DNA from: Hydractinia symbiolongicarpus
Taxonomy: Eukaryota > Cnidaria > Hydrozoa > Anthoathecata > Hydractiniidae
Length of the DNA stretch: 60,000 nucleotides
Reading direction: 5' to 3'
Assembly: GCF_029227915.1 (NCBI RefSeq)
Contig: NC_079882.1
Span: 3,474,001 to 3,534,000 of the forward strand
The notes under the pieces are model-generated. The model had not been told where the DNA came from, searched no databases, and worked only from the letters and a program-made list of their open reading frames with translations. Made by a program: the position numbers and the translations under genes. The first letter of the stretch is position 1, and every line of letters starts with the position of its first letter. Positions 38,384 to 47,405 of the stretch are shown piece after piece.

Positions 38384-38705
38384 CCTAAACAACAATAACA
38401 ACAGAAAGCAATTAAGTTCGTGTGTAAACAAAAGATATGTGAAGGTTCTTTATGTAGACATGAAATCCTTACATGAGGTCGTAAAATTCGCGTACATGTA
38501 AATTTACATTCAAGCGGTACTAATTAGCTGAGGGTTCTTTATTTATATAAAAACAAAAAGTGGTAAGCACACCTCGATTTGAACTATTTCCGCTGTTTCT
38601 GTCTCGATTTATGTTAGCATTGCCTCCAAAACTTCTTTCTCCATCTGTATTCACTCTTACAGAGAAATTAGCTTCTTTTATAGCTCTTGAAAATGCTCCA
38701 GACAT
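26819..38705 (-). CDS. NXF1: Nuclear RNA export factor 1 (mRNA export receptor)
   Basis: NXF1/TAP carries mRNPs through nuclear pores together with its partner NXT1. Two coding exons were traced: 38573-38705 (ATG at 38705) and 26819-28692. They join in phase to 668 codons; human NXF1 has 619. Domains in order: an N-terminal region rich in RG and GRG (about 45-85), the conserved RYNPY (about 112) and RRRDR, an RNP-type RNA-binding domain from WWKIVIPEGKKHSRDWLL (about 143-225), leucine-rich repeats (LKILDLSNNQIQRL, LEEINLSKNAIRF), an NTF2-like domain from about 430 (FLKNFFQIYD ... NSFTLDIPF ... RGFTRTFVAVP), and a C-terminal UBA-like TAP-C domain (SGWD-equivalent NGWDFKQAA) that binds FG nucleoporins. 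A start at the internal Met codons near 28525 would lose the RG box and is less likely. The 9.9-kb intron holds several mobile elements. Confidence 0.93.
28693..31019. other. NXF1 intron 1, 3' part; no gene recognised
   Basis: AT-rich sequence with short chance ORFs only. A 19-20-nt T run lies near 30716-30735. Confidence 0.55.
31020..31930 (-). mobile_element. Degenerate LINE reverse transcriptase relic
   Basis: Broken minus-strand frames show RT motifs in order: a QFSFGKAHSTSSAL segment, GVFVDLQKAFDTV (motif A), a degraded motif C reading LADDNLLHF, and then DLRCLQTWLLANKISLNASK and TEFLIF. Frames shift repeatedly and stops are frequent. The pattern is that of Jockey/CR1-type LINEs. It is old and non-functional, inserted in NXF1 intron 1 in the sense orientation. 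Confidence 0.8.
32500..34345 (-). mobile_element. Non-LTR retrotransposon with RT and PHD-like finger, 5'-truncated and broken
   Basis: Minus-strand frames, 5' to 3': 34345-33945, 33935-33753, 33654-33166, 33196-32897 and 32866-32606. They cover RT palm motifs (QFGFVQGRGTTDAI; VGVQQGSVLSPLLF; ELLYADDLVLIAES), then a cysteine/histidine finger CGVCRKGV...CQTCKHWVHKKC, then the C-terminal region (FCYLGDML; GSETWAVK; RLNWLGHLERM; GRPRKTW). At least one stop (TGA near 33943 where an Arg codon is expected) and several frameshifts disable it. The last 105 bp (32500-32604) are inverted relative to the body. It lies in NXF1 intron 1 in the same orientation as the gene. Confidence 0.85.
34346..34479. 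mobile_element. Solo right end of the CAGTACCGC TIR family
   Basis: About 130 bp nearly matching 38392-38520, the right end of the element at 37231-38521. It ends in GCGGTACTG followed by TA, as expected for that family. No matching left end was found; the LINE at 32500-34345 directly abuts it and may have replaced the rest. Confidence 0.6.
34480..35694. other. NXF1 intron 1, middle part; no gene recognised
   Basis: Short open frames only (for example at 35411-35593 on the plus strand, reading NQTGNVADVLITPPKRFG), with no family recognised. Confidence 0.5.
35695..35850. repeat. Minisatellite, about 21-bp unit
   Basis: Variants of GAAACGATTTCCATACGATTT repeated about seven times, with decaying edges. 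Confidence 0.8.
36455..36740. repeat. Two degenerate copies of a 145-150-bp unit
   Basis: TGACGTCAGCAA occurs in each copy (about 36461 and 36609), followed later by CGCTAATCAAGAAAATGTAT and CGCTGATCAAAAAAATGTAT. The flanking 35851-37230 has no recognisable gene. Confidence 0.6.
37291..37335 (-). mobile_element. SINE 3'-tail fragment
   Basis: (GATA)n followed by GATGTGCATATTTTACATG, the reverse complement of the last 40 bp of the tRNA-derived SINE at 21584. Confidence 0.75.
38017..38383 (+). mobile_element. tRNA-derived SINE, full length, (TCTA)n tail
   Basis: Almost identical to 21584-21948 apart from a few substitutions, a short deletion near 38193 and a longer (TCTA)n tail. The B box GGTTCGATTCC is intact. 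The close identity points to recent activity of the family. Confidence 0.92.
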
Positions 38706-39124
38706 CGTTTTCAAAACATTTAACGTAACAAATAAAAACTTTTTTGAAAAGGTACGTGCGGGTCTAGTGAATCCAGTTTAGTGCTAAGGTCTAAAGAGCA
38801 GAGAAGACTCTGGCAAAGAAGACATGTTGAAATAAAAAAATTATAAAACAATATACTTTTCTTTGCAAGAATATATCTATAACAATTTGATTAAATCGCG
38901 AAAATCGTAATAAACAAATTATACACTTTGTAAAATTTTTCTTAGTATTTTTTCATATATTTGCACATTTTGCTGTGGACTTGTTGTCTTCTATAAACAA
39001 GGGCGGCTTGCTAAAAACACAGCGGGGGACACGGATAAAATATATTTCAAAAAGAATCATCATATCATTACAATGAAAAAACACATAGAAACGGGAGGCA
39101 TCAAGCGTGGAAAGATAACACTAA
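38706..39124. other. NXF1 upstream region
   Basis: Presumed NXF1 5' UTR and promoter side. It is AT-rich and no core promoter motif stands out. Confidence 0.45.
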
Positions 39125-40400
39125 ACATTTAAAGGTTGACACACTCGGAGAGTATCTGCTTCTCTTTGCACTAGTTCGATATCGGGCATCTCCATAAATC
39201 TCCACTTTTTGTGCGTGCGTGATCCACGGATGGACAGAATCATCGATCTTAGCAGACTGTCATTAACTCTTATATACTCTCGTATATAACTAAAGTTGCA
39301 CTAAATTTGTTGTTCTTCTTTAGCGATATATGCTCTGCTAAGCGTAAAATCTGCGACACTCTCGTCCCATTCCTCCAGTAGTGCTAAAAACAAGTGGTGT
39401 AAACGAACCATTTTTAGTTTGTATGATTCTATCATTATATGCTCTTTTCTTCGACTTTTCGTTCGTGTCATACGCTTTTTCCATAGAAATGTTACTATAG
39501 CATCGAGCTTGTGGGTTACATCGAAATACGCTCTCTGTCCATAGCACCATCTGGCTGCAATGTCAACACGCGCCTCGTCTTGTTGATTGTTGGATGCAAT
39601 ACGCTCATCCGTTAATGGTTCGAGACATGGCTCTGTTTCAACGTCTTTGCACACTTCACACAATAGCTGAGCTGTAATATTCCTTAATTCGTTGAGTCGC
39701 CTTGCAACAAATCCTCCAGTATGACAACTTAGTGCATGCTGCACAGTAAATGGTGAACAGCATACACATCGTTCCGGTAATCTGGTAAGTGGTAGGCTGT
39801 ATCGCAAGCGAATAGCATCCCAGAACAATCTCTTATCTAATGTCAACCAGTTTTATGCACCGCTTTCTGTTGAACAATCAAGTGTACGCATTTGTGATAC
39901 GTTTACGGACATGGCTTTTATGGCTCTTAATTGTTCTTCATTTGTTTTTGTTTTTATCGATTTGAATCTAACTCTTGACTTTTCGCGTATCATCTTCTTT
40001 GTTACGCTTGACTTCTTGTTGTTCAAACACATCGTTGGAAGCCGCTTTTGTAACTTTTCTGGAGTTGTTGTATTCTATTTTGCAGAGTGAAATAGGATTG
40101 ATAACACCAATACCACCATACTTCGCAGGTAGAGACAACAACAATCGTTCGGGATCGTTGCAAATATGTTTTTCCATCAGTACTGGAAGGAAAATTGTCC
40201 TAATGCAATGTTTTAGCGGCTGAAGTAAGGCTTCAATTTCAGGAACAGTTCTCATGATGTAGGTGTATCTTCCACGTAGGCCATGTTTGAAAGCACATAA
40301 CGCTGATTGTGGGTCCACTCTTGGAATCCGTGAAAGAACTTTAATTTCCGCAACCCATTCTTCAACTTTTTGCTTGACAAAATTGTTTTTGAATGTCTGT
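39125..40400 (-). pseudogene. Decayed reverse-transcriptase element, 3' half
   Basis: Minus-strand frames continue from 43603-44735 after removal of the inserted LINE. The first is 40395-39968 (FVKQKVEEWVAEIKVLS; GLRGRYTYIMRTVPEIEALL; LLSLPAKYGGIGVINP). Next comes 39846-39301, with a cysteine-rich segment (RCVCCSPFTVQHALSCHTGG) and a possible nuclease-like part (ARVDIAARW...AYFDV). The conserved FTPLVFSTTGGMG stretch sits in another frame (39550-39338), and SLLRSMILSIRGSR in yet another near 39230. Such proteins are common in cnidarian genomes as uncharacterised RT-related ORFs; the precise clade is uncertain. Frameshifts show that this copy is dead. Confidence 0.75.
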
Positions 40401-40403
40401 GTA

Positions 40404-42860
40404 CCAATATATCAACCAAGCTCAAAGGAAGAGCAAAAGATCGAATGGCTCAATAATTTTGAAACATTGATAGCCGAAATATCTATTAAATGGAGCGGTG
40501 TCATTATTGTAACCAGTGATATGAACATTGACCTTTAAGGCCAAGAAAAAGAATCCACCAAACGTTATAAAGACATACTAAATTCGTACAATTTGTATCA
40601 ACATGTCAATAAACCAACCAGAAAGGGAGCTACTCTCATTGATCATATTATTACTAACATTCCTGGTAAAGTGACAAACAGTGACGTGCTTATTACTGAC
40701 GAAATAAGTGATCATGACACGCCATATATTCTACTTAGCATTAAAAAAGAACGTTTCGAACCGCGATATAAATTCGTTCATGACGAAAAAAATCTGGATA
40801 TGAATTCCTATATCGACGATTTTTCAAAATTACCATTTAGTTTGATATTTACATTCGATGATCCAGATGAACAAATAGATACACTGAATCATCTCATATT
40901 ATCCTGTATTGAACGTCATGCCCCACTGAAGCGAGTAAAGCTAACACGCCCGATCGCTCCGTGGATGAAAGACCCTGCCATCCAAGACAGTCGAAACCAA
41001 CTGGAATTTTATCGTAAAAAAGCCCAAGAAGATCCAAATTACAAAAATGACTATAAAGAAAAACGCACTAATTATCGAAAGACATTGAAGGAAATAAAAA
41101 ACTCGTTCTTCAAGAAATCGTTATCGTCAAAGGATCAAAAATCTGTCTGGAATACTATTCATCGTATTCTGAGCAATCAAAAAACACGAATCAAACACGA
41201 TCCTTCAGAAATGAATGAATATTTTAGCAATCTAGCAGCAAACCTAACTGGGAAATCAAACGTCGAGTCTACATTACCAGATGATATCAAAACTACTGAA
41301 AACGAACAATCGTTCAAAATTCAACATACTATTTACAATGAAATAAATAAAATACTAAAAAACCTCAAGAATGACTGCTCCAGTGGTCATGACAATATTC
41401 CAATACGATTTATCAAGCCAGTATCAGAATTCATAACATCCCCTCTGGTCCATATTATTAACAAATGCATCAACAAAGAAATATTTCCCCAGCAATGGAA
41501 GATTGCTCGTGTTTGCCCAATACCAAAGATCGACACACCAATTAGCACAAAGGACTATCGTCCAATCTCAGTACTGCCAGTATTGTCAAAAATCTACGAG
41601 AGAGTAATCTTATCTCAGTTATGTGAATTCATCGAAAGTAATCAACTTTACAATGAAACACAATCCGGTTTTCGCAAAGGTCATACGACTACCACATTGA
41701 TGCTTAAGATTCGTGACGACATAAAAAAAGCAATGGCGAAAAGTGAAGTGACACTCTCTATCCTCATCGATTACTCCAAAGCTTTCGACACGATTGATCA
41801 CAAAAATCTGCTGCTGAAACTACGTGATATGAATTTTTCATTTCGTGCTTTAAAGATATTATCAAGTTATCTGAAAGATAGGAAACAATACGTTCAAATT
41901 GAAGACAAAATTTCATCTTTAAAATCAATGTTTTACGGTGTACCACAGGGTAGCATACTTGGCCCTGTCCTGTTTAACCTCTACGTCATCGAGTTATCAA
42001 ATCAAATCAACTCCGCCAGTATCCAATATGCTGATGATACAACATTATATAAACACTGCAAAGTCAGAGATCTATTTCAATCAATCAAAGATATGGAAAA
42101 GGATGTAGATAACCTTCTAGCTTGGTCAAAAGAAAACAATCTTTTGTTCAACAGTGACAAGCTTAAGTTAATCATATTCCATTCTAAGCGACTGAGAGCA
42201 TTTGATTCTGACCGAAGCTATCTTTGTCGTTGTGCTGGTATGTCAATCGAGCAGGAAGAAAATGTTAAGTTACTTGGCATTCAATTCGATCAAAATCTAT
42301 CATGGACCTGCCATATAAACAATGTTATAAAATCCTCGCACTCAACACTACGTGCTCTACGAAAGTTTAGTCCTTTCACACCTTTCCATGTACGCAAAAC
42401 CTTGGCGGAAACGTTGATCTTATCAAGGATAAGTTACGGTAATGTTGTCTTCTCGCAAATACCTGATTATCTGATATGTCGGCTACAAAAGATCCAAAAC
42501 ATGGCTGTTGGTTACGTTCTCCGCCGTTATGCTAATCTGCAAGAAGTCACGAATCTAAAATGGCTTCCCGTAAAAGAACATATTGAATTCAGTATAAGTA
42601 AACTTGTACACAAATCGAGAATTGATAACAACCATCCAAGCTATCTAAACGTAGAGTTTGTTGTACCAACACGAAATTTGAGATCTAGGAGCCTCTTGTT
42701 AAAAATGTTGGAAATGGCACTTTTCAAAACCAAGCACGGTGTTACGATGAAATCCCGGATAGTATAAAAATTATTGAAACTCTAGAAAAATTTACTAAAG
42801 AAGCAAAACAATTTTATCTAAATAAGGCAGTCGCTAGAGTCTTGTCTGTTTGAATTCTGT
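40404..42860 (+). pseudogene. ORF2 of the inserted LINE: endonuclease C-terminus and reverse transcriptase
   Basis: The frame runs from the end of an APE-type endonuclease (SGVIIVTSDMNIDL), through an in-frame TAA at 40536-40538, then DHIITNI...ISDHDTPYILL, and the RT: KDYRPISVLPVLSKIYERV, QSGFRKGHTTTTLM, SILIDYSKAFDTIDH (motif A), GVPQGSILGPVLFNLY (motif B), IQYADDTTLY (motif C, catalytic YADD intact). The C-terminal thumb and tail region follows. A one-base loss in an A run near 42700 shifts the last about 50 codons; the expected tail (CYDEIPDSIKIIETLEKF) is readable in another frame to about 42853. With two lesions and no 5' part, this copy cannot move by itself. Confidence 0.88.
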
Positions 42861-43602
42861 TCGCCGAAGTTTGGGTGCCAATATTCTATCGACCTGTTCA
42901 CAATCTACCCTTACTCATTTTCAGCTTGTGTTTACTTTTGCCTTTTCTCCTTTTGCGACTAGCCAAGTATATATATGAAATATTTTTTTTTTTATTTTTA
43001 TTTTTTTTTTATTTATTATTTTTTTTTTTTTTCATAATTCAATTATTTTATTTTATATTTTCTTACTTCCAAGGCCATTTATCGTTTTCTCTGGGTTTTT
43101 TTTCTAGTTACTCCTATCTAGGTTGATTCCAATATCGTCTCTATTTATCTTGTCGATTCGAGTGTTTCAATTTCTTTCGAGCCTTTCAAGTTTATTTTTA
43201 ATTTTGCTTTTCATCGCGGTTTTTATAATGTATATATATAAAAAGATAATATTTTTTTTGAACAATTATTTATTCTTTATTTATAGTTTATTTATATTTT
43301 CCTTACTTTCAAGGCCATTATCGTTTTCTCTGCTTTTTGTCTAGTTACAATTTAGGTTGATTCCATACATCGTTTCTTAATTTCTCGTCGATTCGAGCGT
43401 TTCAATTTCTTTCAAGCCTTTCCAGTTTTTCTCATCGCGGTTTTCTTTCTTATTTAATGTATATAAAAAAATTTATTTTTTGAACACTTATTTATTCTTA
43501 ATCTATAATTTTTTTTCATTTTTATATTTCATTTTAGGGAGAAGAACAATTTTGTACAAAATTGAACCCAAATAAATGTTAATAATAATAATAATAATAA
43601 TG
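40404..43602 (+). mobile_element. Non-LTR retrotransposon (Jockey/CR1-like) inserted in an older RT element
   Basis: It begins inside an endonuclease domain (5'-truncated) and ends in AATAAATG followed by (TAA)n at about 43577-43602. It separates two halves of a minus-strand RT element whose codons are contiguous across the insertion. Only about 3 bp (AAT) could serve as a target duplication, and this is masked by the tail. The 3' region 42860-43560 is T-rich, with two copies of a motif around TCTCGTCGATTCGAGCGTTTC (about 43140 and 43385). Confidence 0.85.
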
Positions 43603-44735
43603 ATTGCCCAGAGATGTTTACTACCTTCTTTGGGGATTTTTATTCCCATATCTTTGAAGATAATTCTCGCAGCTTCTCATTTACAATAAGCCACGTCTTG
43701 TTCTCATTAACGTAATAACCAATCGATGGACCATGTAGAACCAGCAGATCCCACCATTGACGTAATTCTTTCAGCTTCCCAGCCCCAGTTAGATCGCCAG
43801 CGTAGGCCACCTGCTTTGTCGTATTTGAAGAATCTGAAGAATGTGATGTGTATAGAAATGAGCTGTTTATCGTTGACATCAATGGTGTGATTCCAAGAGC
43901 GTATACAGTTATAGCAATTGGGTCGCCCTGCGTTGTCCCTTCTTCAGATAAGATTTCTGTTGCACCAAGCACAAAAAGTCTAGCAGGTCTTCTGTGGCAG
44001 TTTGATACGTAGGTAGCAATCGTTGGACAAATGATTTTAATGTTATGAATCATCACAGATCTATTGAGGAAGTTAAAAGCATTCTTGGCATCAATCTGTA
44101 AGACTCATTCACAATCGTCACTGTTGAAGATGTCATTCATAGCATGAACAGCAATTTCACAGCCAGATTTTTGACCTGCACACAACTGCAAATTACCAGC
44201 TGCTTCTAAAACATCCTTCTTCAGGACAGCCATAACTTATTTCCCCATTATTCTCCTTAAAACTTCACCAATTCCAATAGGTCTCAGTCCTGGACATTTA
44301 TCTAATGGTATTAACCTACAGGACATTAGAGCTTCTATCGTCGCACATTGATTTACCTTCTCCATTTCGATCATACATGATTGCTCTACCGTTTGTGCAA
44401 CTGCTCTTCTCAGGTCACTGCCAGTATCACCATAGATATTTGAACCAAGAATTCGCCTCCATTCATCCGCATCAACTCCGGAGGGTCCGCAAGCCCCTTT
44501 CGTTGCTGCTGCACATTTCTTAACCAATTCGGGTGTTATTTCATCCATAACGATTTCGTGCACATAATTTACTGGTCCTTTAAGTAATAAATTCTCATAC
44601 TTTGGTCTTGGCCTGGGGTGCTTCTCCGCCAGCAGGTTCATTGTGTCAGCGTTCATTGGTAGAACACCACCTTTTCCTGATTTGCTGAGTAGATTCAGCA
44701 GGGCTGCATTAACATAACGGAACAGTAGAACACCG
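43603..44735 (-). pseudogene. Decayed reverse-transcriptase element, 5' half
   Basis: Frames: about 44735-44237 (LLNLLSKSGKGGVLPM; GACGPSGVDADEWRRIL; CRLIPLDKCPGLRPIGIGE), then 44236-44057 with stops at about 44237 and 44105 (LQLCAGQKSGCEIAVHAM; LQIDAKNAFN, motif A), then 44056-43640 (EEGTTQGDPIAITVYALG; KTWLIV). Motif C reads AYAGDLTGAG: the usual YADD has lost its first aspartate. A further frameshift near 43680 precedes KDMGIKIPKEGSKHL, which runs up to the LINE insertion. This is the same element as 39125-40400. Confidence 0.78.
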
Positions 44736-44754
44736 GAACTCTGGTACAAGTAAT

Positions 44755-45737
44755 CCGGAACAACCCGGAACAACAGTATTTTTTTTTTTTTTTGAAAATA
44801 CCGTATCTCTATTTTTTACGCCTTTAGAAAGTCAGCCTTTTGGCACGGATTGAAAAAAAAATCTCGCTTTCTCTCCAACCTCGCCCCCAGGGTTTTTGCC
44901 TTTTTGACATCAAGGCAAGCGCTAGCGCCTTTTGCCAGACTGGTGTGTCTGCTATTTGAATAAAAAACTTACAAGTTCCTGTTTATTATACAAATGTACA
45001 ATATACAAATAAATCCATGTGTTAAAATCACAAAAAAAACAATAATGGCGCTAAAGCTTTAGTGCAAAAAAGACTTGTCTTATTTCTTAACTGCCTAGAC
45101 GGCACGACACCAACGCAACTAGATATTGACGTCAATTTAAAATAAGAATAGTGAAGTTATTACGTTTCGTTTTTAAATTTTAGGCCTAATATCTTGGAAA
45201 GAGCTTTTGATCGACCCTCCTTACTTTAAAAACGCTGTGATGGTTTTTCGCTTCTTAAAGGTCACAACTGCCAGGGTTTTGTGAACTAAGATATTATGCA
45301 CACGAGGTGTCGTGGGCGCTACAAAACTTAACGTGCGGTACACGTGTTTTTTTTGTAACTCTCGCAGGTTATTCATGTTTACAACGAACGACTTTAACCT
45401 TTACTTTTATTCTAAAATTCCACAATTTTAACTTCAAAATTAACTAAAAAACGTCAGCGATATTTGACATTTAACATAGAGTGACATAGATGAGTAATTT
45501 CTCTTGTTTTTATATGAGTTCAAAATTGTTATACTTGTTGTCTAAAAATCTATTATAAGAAGAGTGCACGGTATTTCCTGTACATACATACATGTGTTTT
45601 TTATAAGAAACACGACAGCAACTACTAAATTATTAATTATGTTGCTAAAAGCATTTATAAGAGAAGGAACGGTAAAGAAACCGTGTATTATATTATTGTT
45701 CCGGGTTCTTCTCCGGGGGTTATTCCGGGTTGTTCCG
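44755..45737. mobile_element. Inverted-repeat element with CCGGAACAACCCGGAA ends
   Basis: CCGGAACAACCCGGAACAAC (from about 44756) is mirrored by TTATTCCGGGTTGTTCCGG near 45718-45736, with more CCGGG/CCCGG motifs inside each arm. A T run follows the left arm at 44777. The interior has no ORF of note. It may be a MITE or a foldback element. Confidence 0.5.
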
Positions 45738-46224
45738 GAGTTTTGTTCTGCCCAGATTTCGAAAACGGCCTGTTTACAACCGGGACAGCCGGATTATGTA
45801 CACATGATCCGATTATGTTTTTTTTGCACTGGTTATGTAGTGGTGACCGGATTATGAACGCTGATATAATGGCTGGCCAGGCAGGCTGTGATTGGCATTT
45901 TCTTCGAACTTTTGTGAATTAAACATTCTCTGGAAGATAGAACACCCCTAAAAACTAGAGATGGCGGAAGAAAAACTTCTCGACGTAATTCTTAGTTTAA
46001 AACTAATCTTGTAGTAAATACATTTCAGCATAATATACTTTGAAGTAACTAAATTTCACGGAACCTAAATTATTCTTTTTGCGGGAATTAAGTTTGGTGA
46101 AAAGTTATTAAACTTGCGAATCCCAAAATTTAGTATTTGCCGCGAAATTTCGTTTCATTTGAGAGCAACAACAACTTTGCCACCAGGGCTATTCGCTTTC
46201 AGAAGTGATGACGAATGATATAAA
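45738..46224. other. No gene recognised
   Basis: Non-coding sequence between the inverted-repeat element and the minisatellite. Only short chance ORFs are present. Confidence 0.5.
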
Positions 46225-46450
46225 AGCGGTCGGCCCCGATTATATTTGTTCTATAAGTCCGGAATAATATTTGACTGTGTCATACATAAGTCGGCCTGCC
46301 TCGATTATGTTCGTTCTATAATAAATGAGAAATAATATTACACTGTCGTATATAAACTGGCCTGCCCTGATTATATGTCCCTTTTATAAGTGCCAAATAA
46401 TATTTTTTGAGTAATAAGTTGGCCTGTCCTGATTATGTTGCCCTGATTAT
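46225..46450. repeat. Degenerate tandem repeat, about 65-75-bp unit
   Basis: GGCCTGCCCTGATTATGT-like motifs with AATAATATT-containing spacers recur near 46229, 46295, 46361 and 46422. Confidence 0.65.
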
Positions 46451-46796
46451 GTATTTTCTGCCCTGTTCTTAACCGGTGCAAGCTGCCGTACTTAATCAGG
46501 CCAATGTTCATTATCCGGGCAGAACAGTTTTGTGTTAAGCATGTTACAACAAGCCAACCTTTAAGAAACACAAATATGGCAGCGTAAAAACCATGCGGAA
46601 ATTTGGAATAACTTTCTTTGAGGTAAGAAATCTTGAAGAAACCAAAGTCTTGTAATTTTAAATAAATTTTACACTATTGACTATGATAGCATGCATTATC
46701 CTGATTTCATTGGAATTCTAGTAGAGCAAAACAGCACTTTTAACCTGTTGGCATGGCTAAAAAAACCTCACTCGAAAAAGTAAACGTTACAGAGAG

Positions 46797-46925
46797 AGAG
46801 AGAGATCGAGGGATATGTCCTGTCTATTATTTCCAGGAGGGGCCATGGCTTCGATGGGGAGTCCTTGAGTATTTAATACTCTCTTTGAGCAACACTCAAT
46901 CAGGGTAAGTACTCTACCAGACAAT
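46797..46925 (-). mobile_element. Truncated, diverged SINE copy
   Basis: The reverse complement of the SINE body: ATCGAGGGATAT, CTGTCTATTATTTCCAGGAG, GGGGCCATGG, AGTATTTAAT and the TCTACCAGACAA region are recognisable. The tRNA-like head is missing. It is more diverged than the copies at 21584 and 38017. Confidence 0.8.
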
Positions 46926-47027
46926 TTTCTGCAATTTGACGTAATGCTTCTAATTAGCAGAATATTGATGTCTAATTTGGGTAACAAACACCTAATTAAC
47001 TCCACAAAAACAATCATCGAAGTGGAT

Positions 47028-47060
47028 ATTCGTCCGCACTTTAATAATGTGCGGACGAAT
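47028..47060. repeat. Perfect 12-bp hairpin plus a third copy of its arm
   Basis: ATTCGTCCGCAC (47028-47039) pairs with GTGCGGACGAAT (47049-47060) across a 9-nt loop. The same arm plus ACTTTAT recurs at about 47074-47090. It lies about 160 bp upstream of the first remaining exon of the ZSWIM-like pseudogene. Confidence 0.8.
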
Positions 47061-47236
47061 AATTTTTAGCTATATTCGTCCGCACTTTATCAAAAAATGC
47101 AGACGTACGCATTTATCTCTCCTGCGCAGAGCCAATTAACTAAGTATTCGCGGAGGAGGACACTGTTTCATAAGATATAAGAAGAGCGTGTACCAGAGTG
47201 AGTTTTATTTCTTAATAGGTTTTTTCTGGAATTAGG

Positions 47237-47405
47237 TGTTGATATATTCGGTCACGGCATTTTAGATGTTGTGATGACTAAGCATTTTTAGTTTGTTCTA
47301 GAAGGTTCTACGCAATATGGTAGACCTTGCTTTTGCATAAGACTTACATTCGTACTTATAATTCTTGGTGTCACTTCTTGTGTTCAATCCTCCATCATGT
47401 TAACA
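47237..47405 (+). repeat. Copia 5' LTR
   Basis: 169 bp, beginning TGTTGATATATTCGGTCACG and ending ATGTTAACA. The last nine bases contain the ATG used by the Gag-Pol frame. Confidence 0.95.

Larger units (their letters stand above)
37231..38521. mobile_element. TIR element related to 19939-20714, carrying a SINE
   Basis: The left end starts CAGTACCGCTCGAATGTACC at 37231 after TA; the right end is its near reverse complement, ending at about 38521 (about 29 of 33 terminal positions agree). The interior shares the minisatellite of the 19939 element (TTTTTAGATCGCATTTTAAA units at about 37690-37810). It also contains a SINE tail fragment (37291-37335) and a full SINE (38017-38383). The right boundary lies only about 50 bp from the NXF1 exon 1 donor. 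Confidence 0.7.

Noticed and set aside
38560-38781. Plus-strand ORF of 73 codons near NXF1 exon 1
   Set aside because: It is antisense to the first NXF1 exon, which joins in phase to the large exon and gives a continuous RG-rich N-terminus.
42875-43344. Plus-strand hydrophobic ORFs
   Set aside because: They are translations of the T-rich 3' region of the inserted LINE; the Leu/Phe runs reflect base composition.
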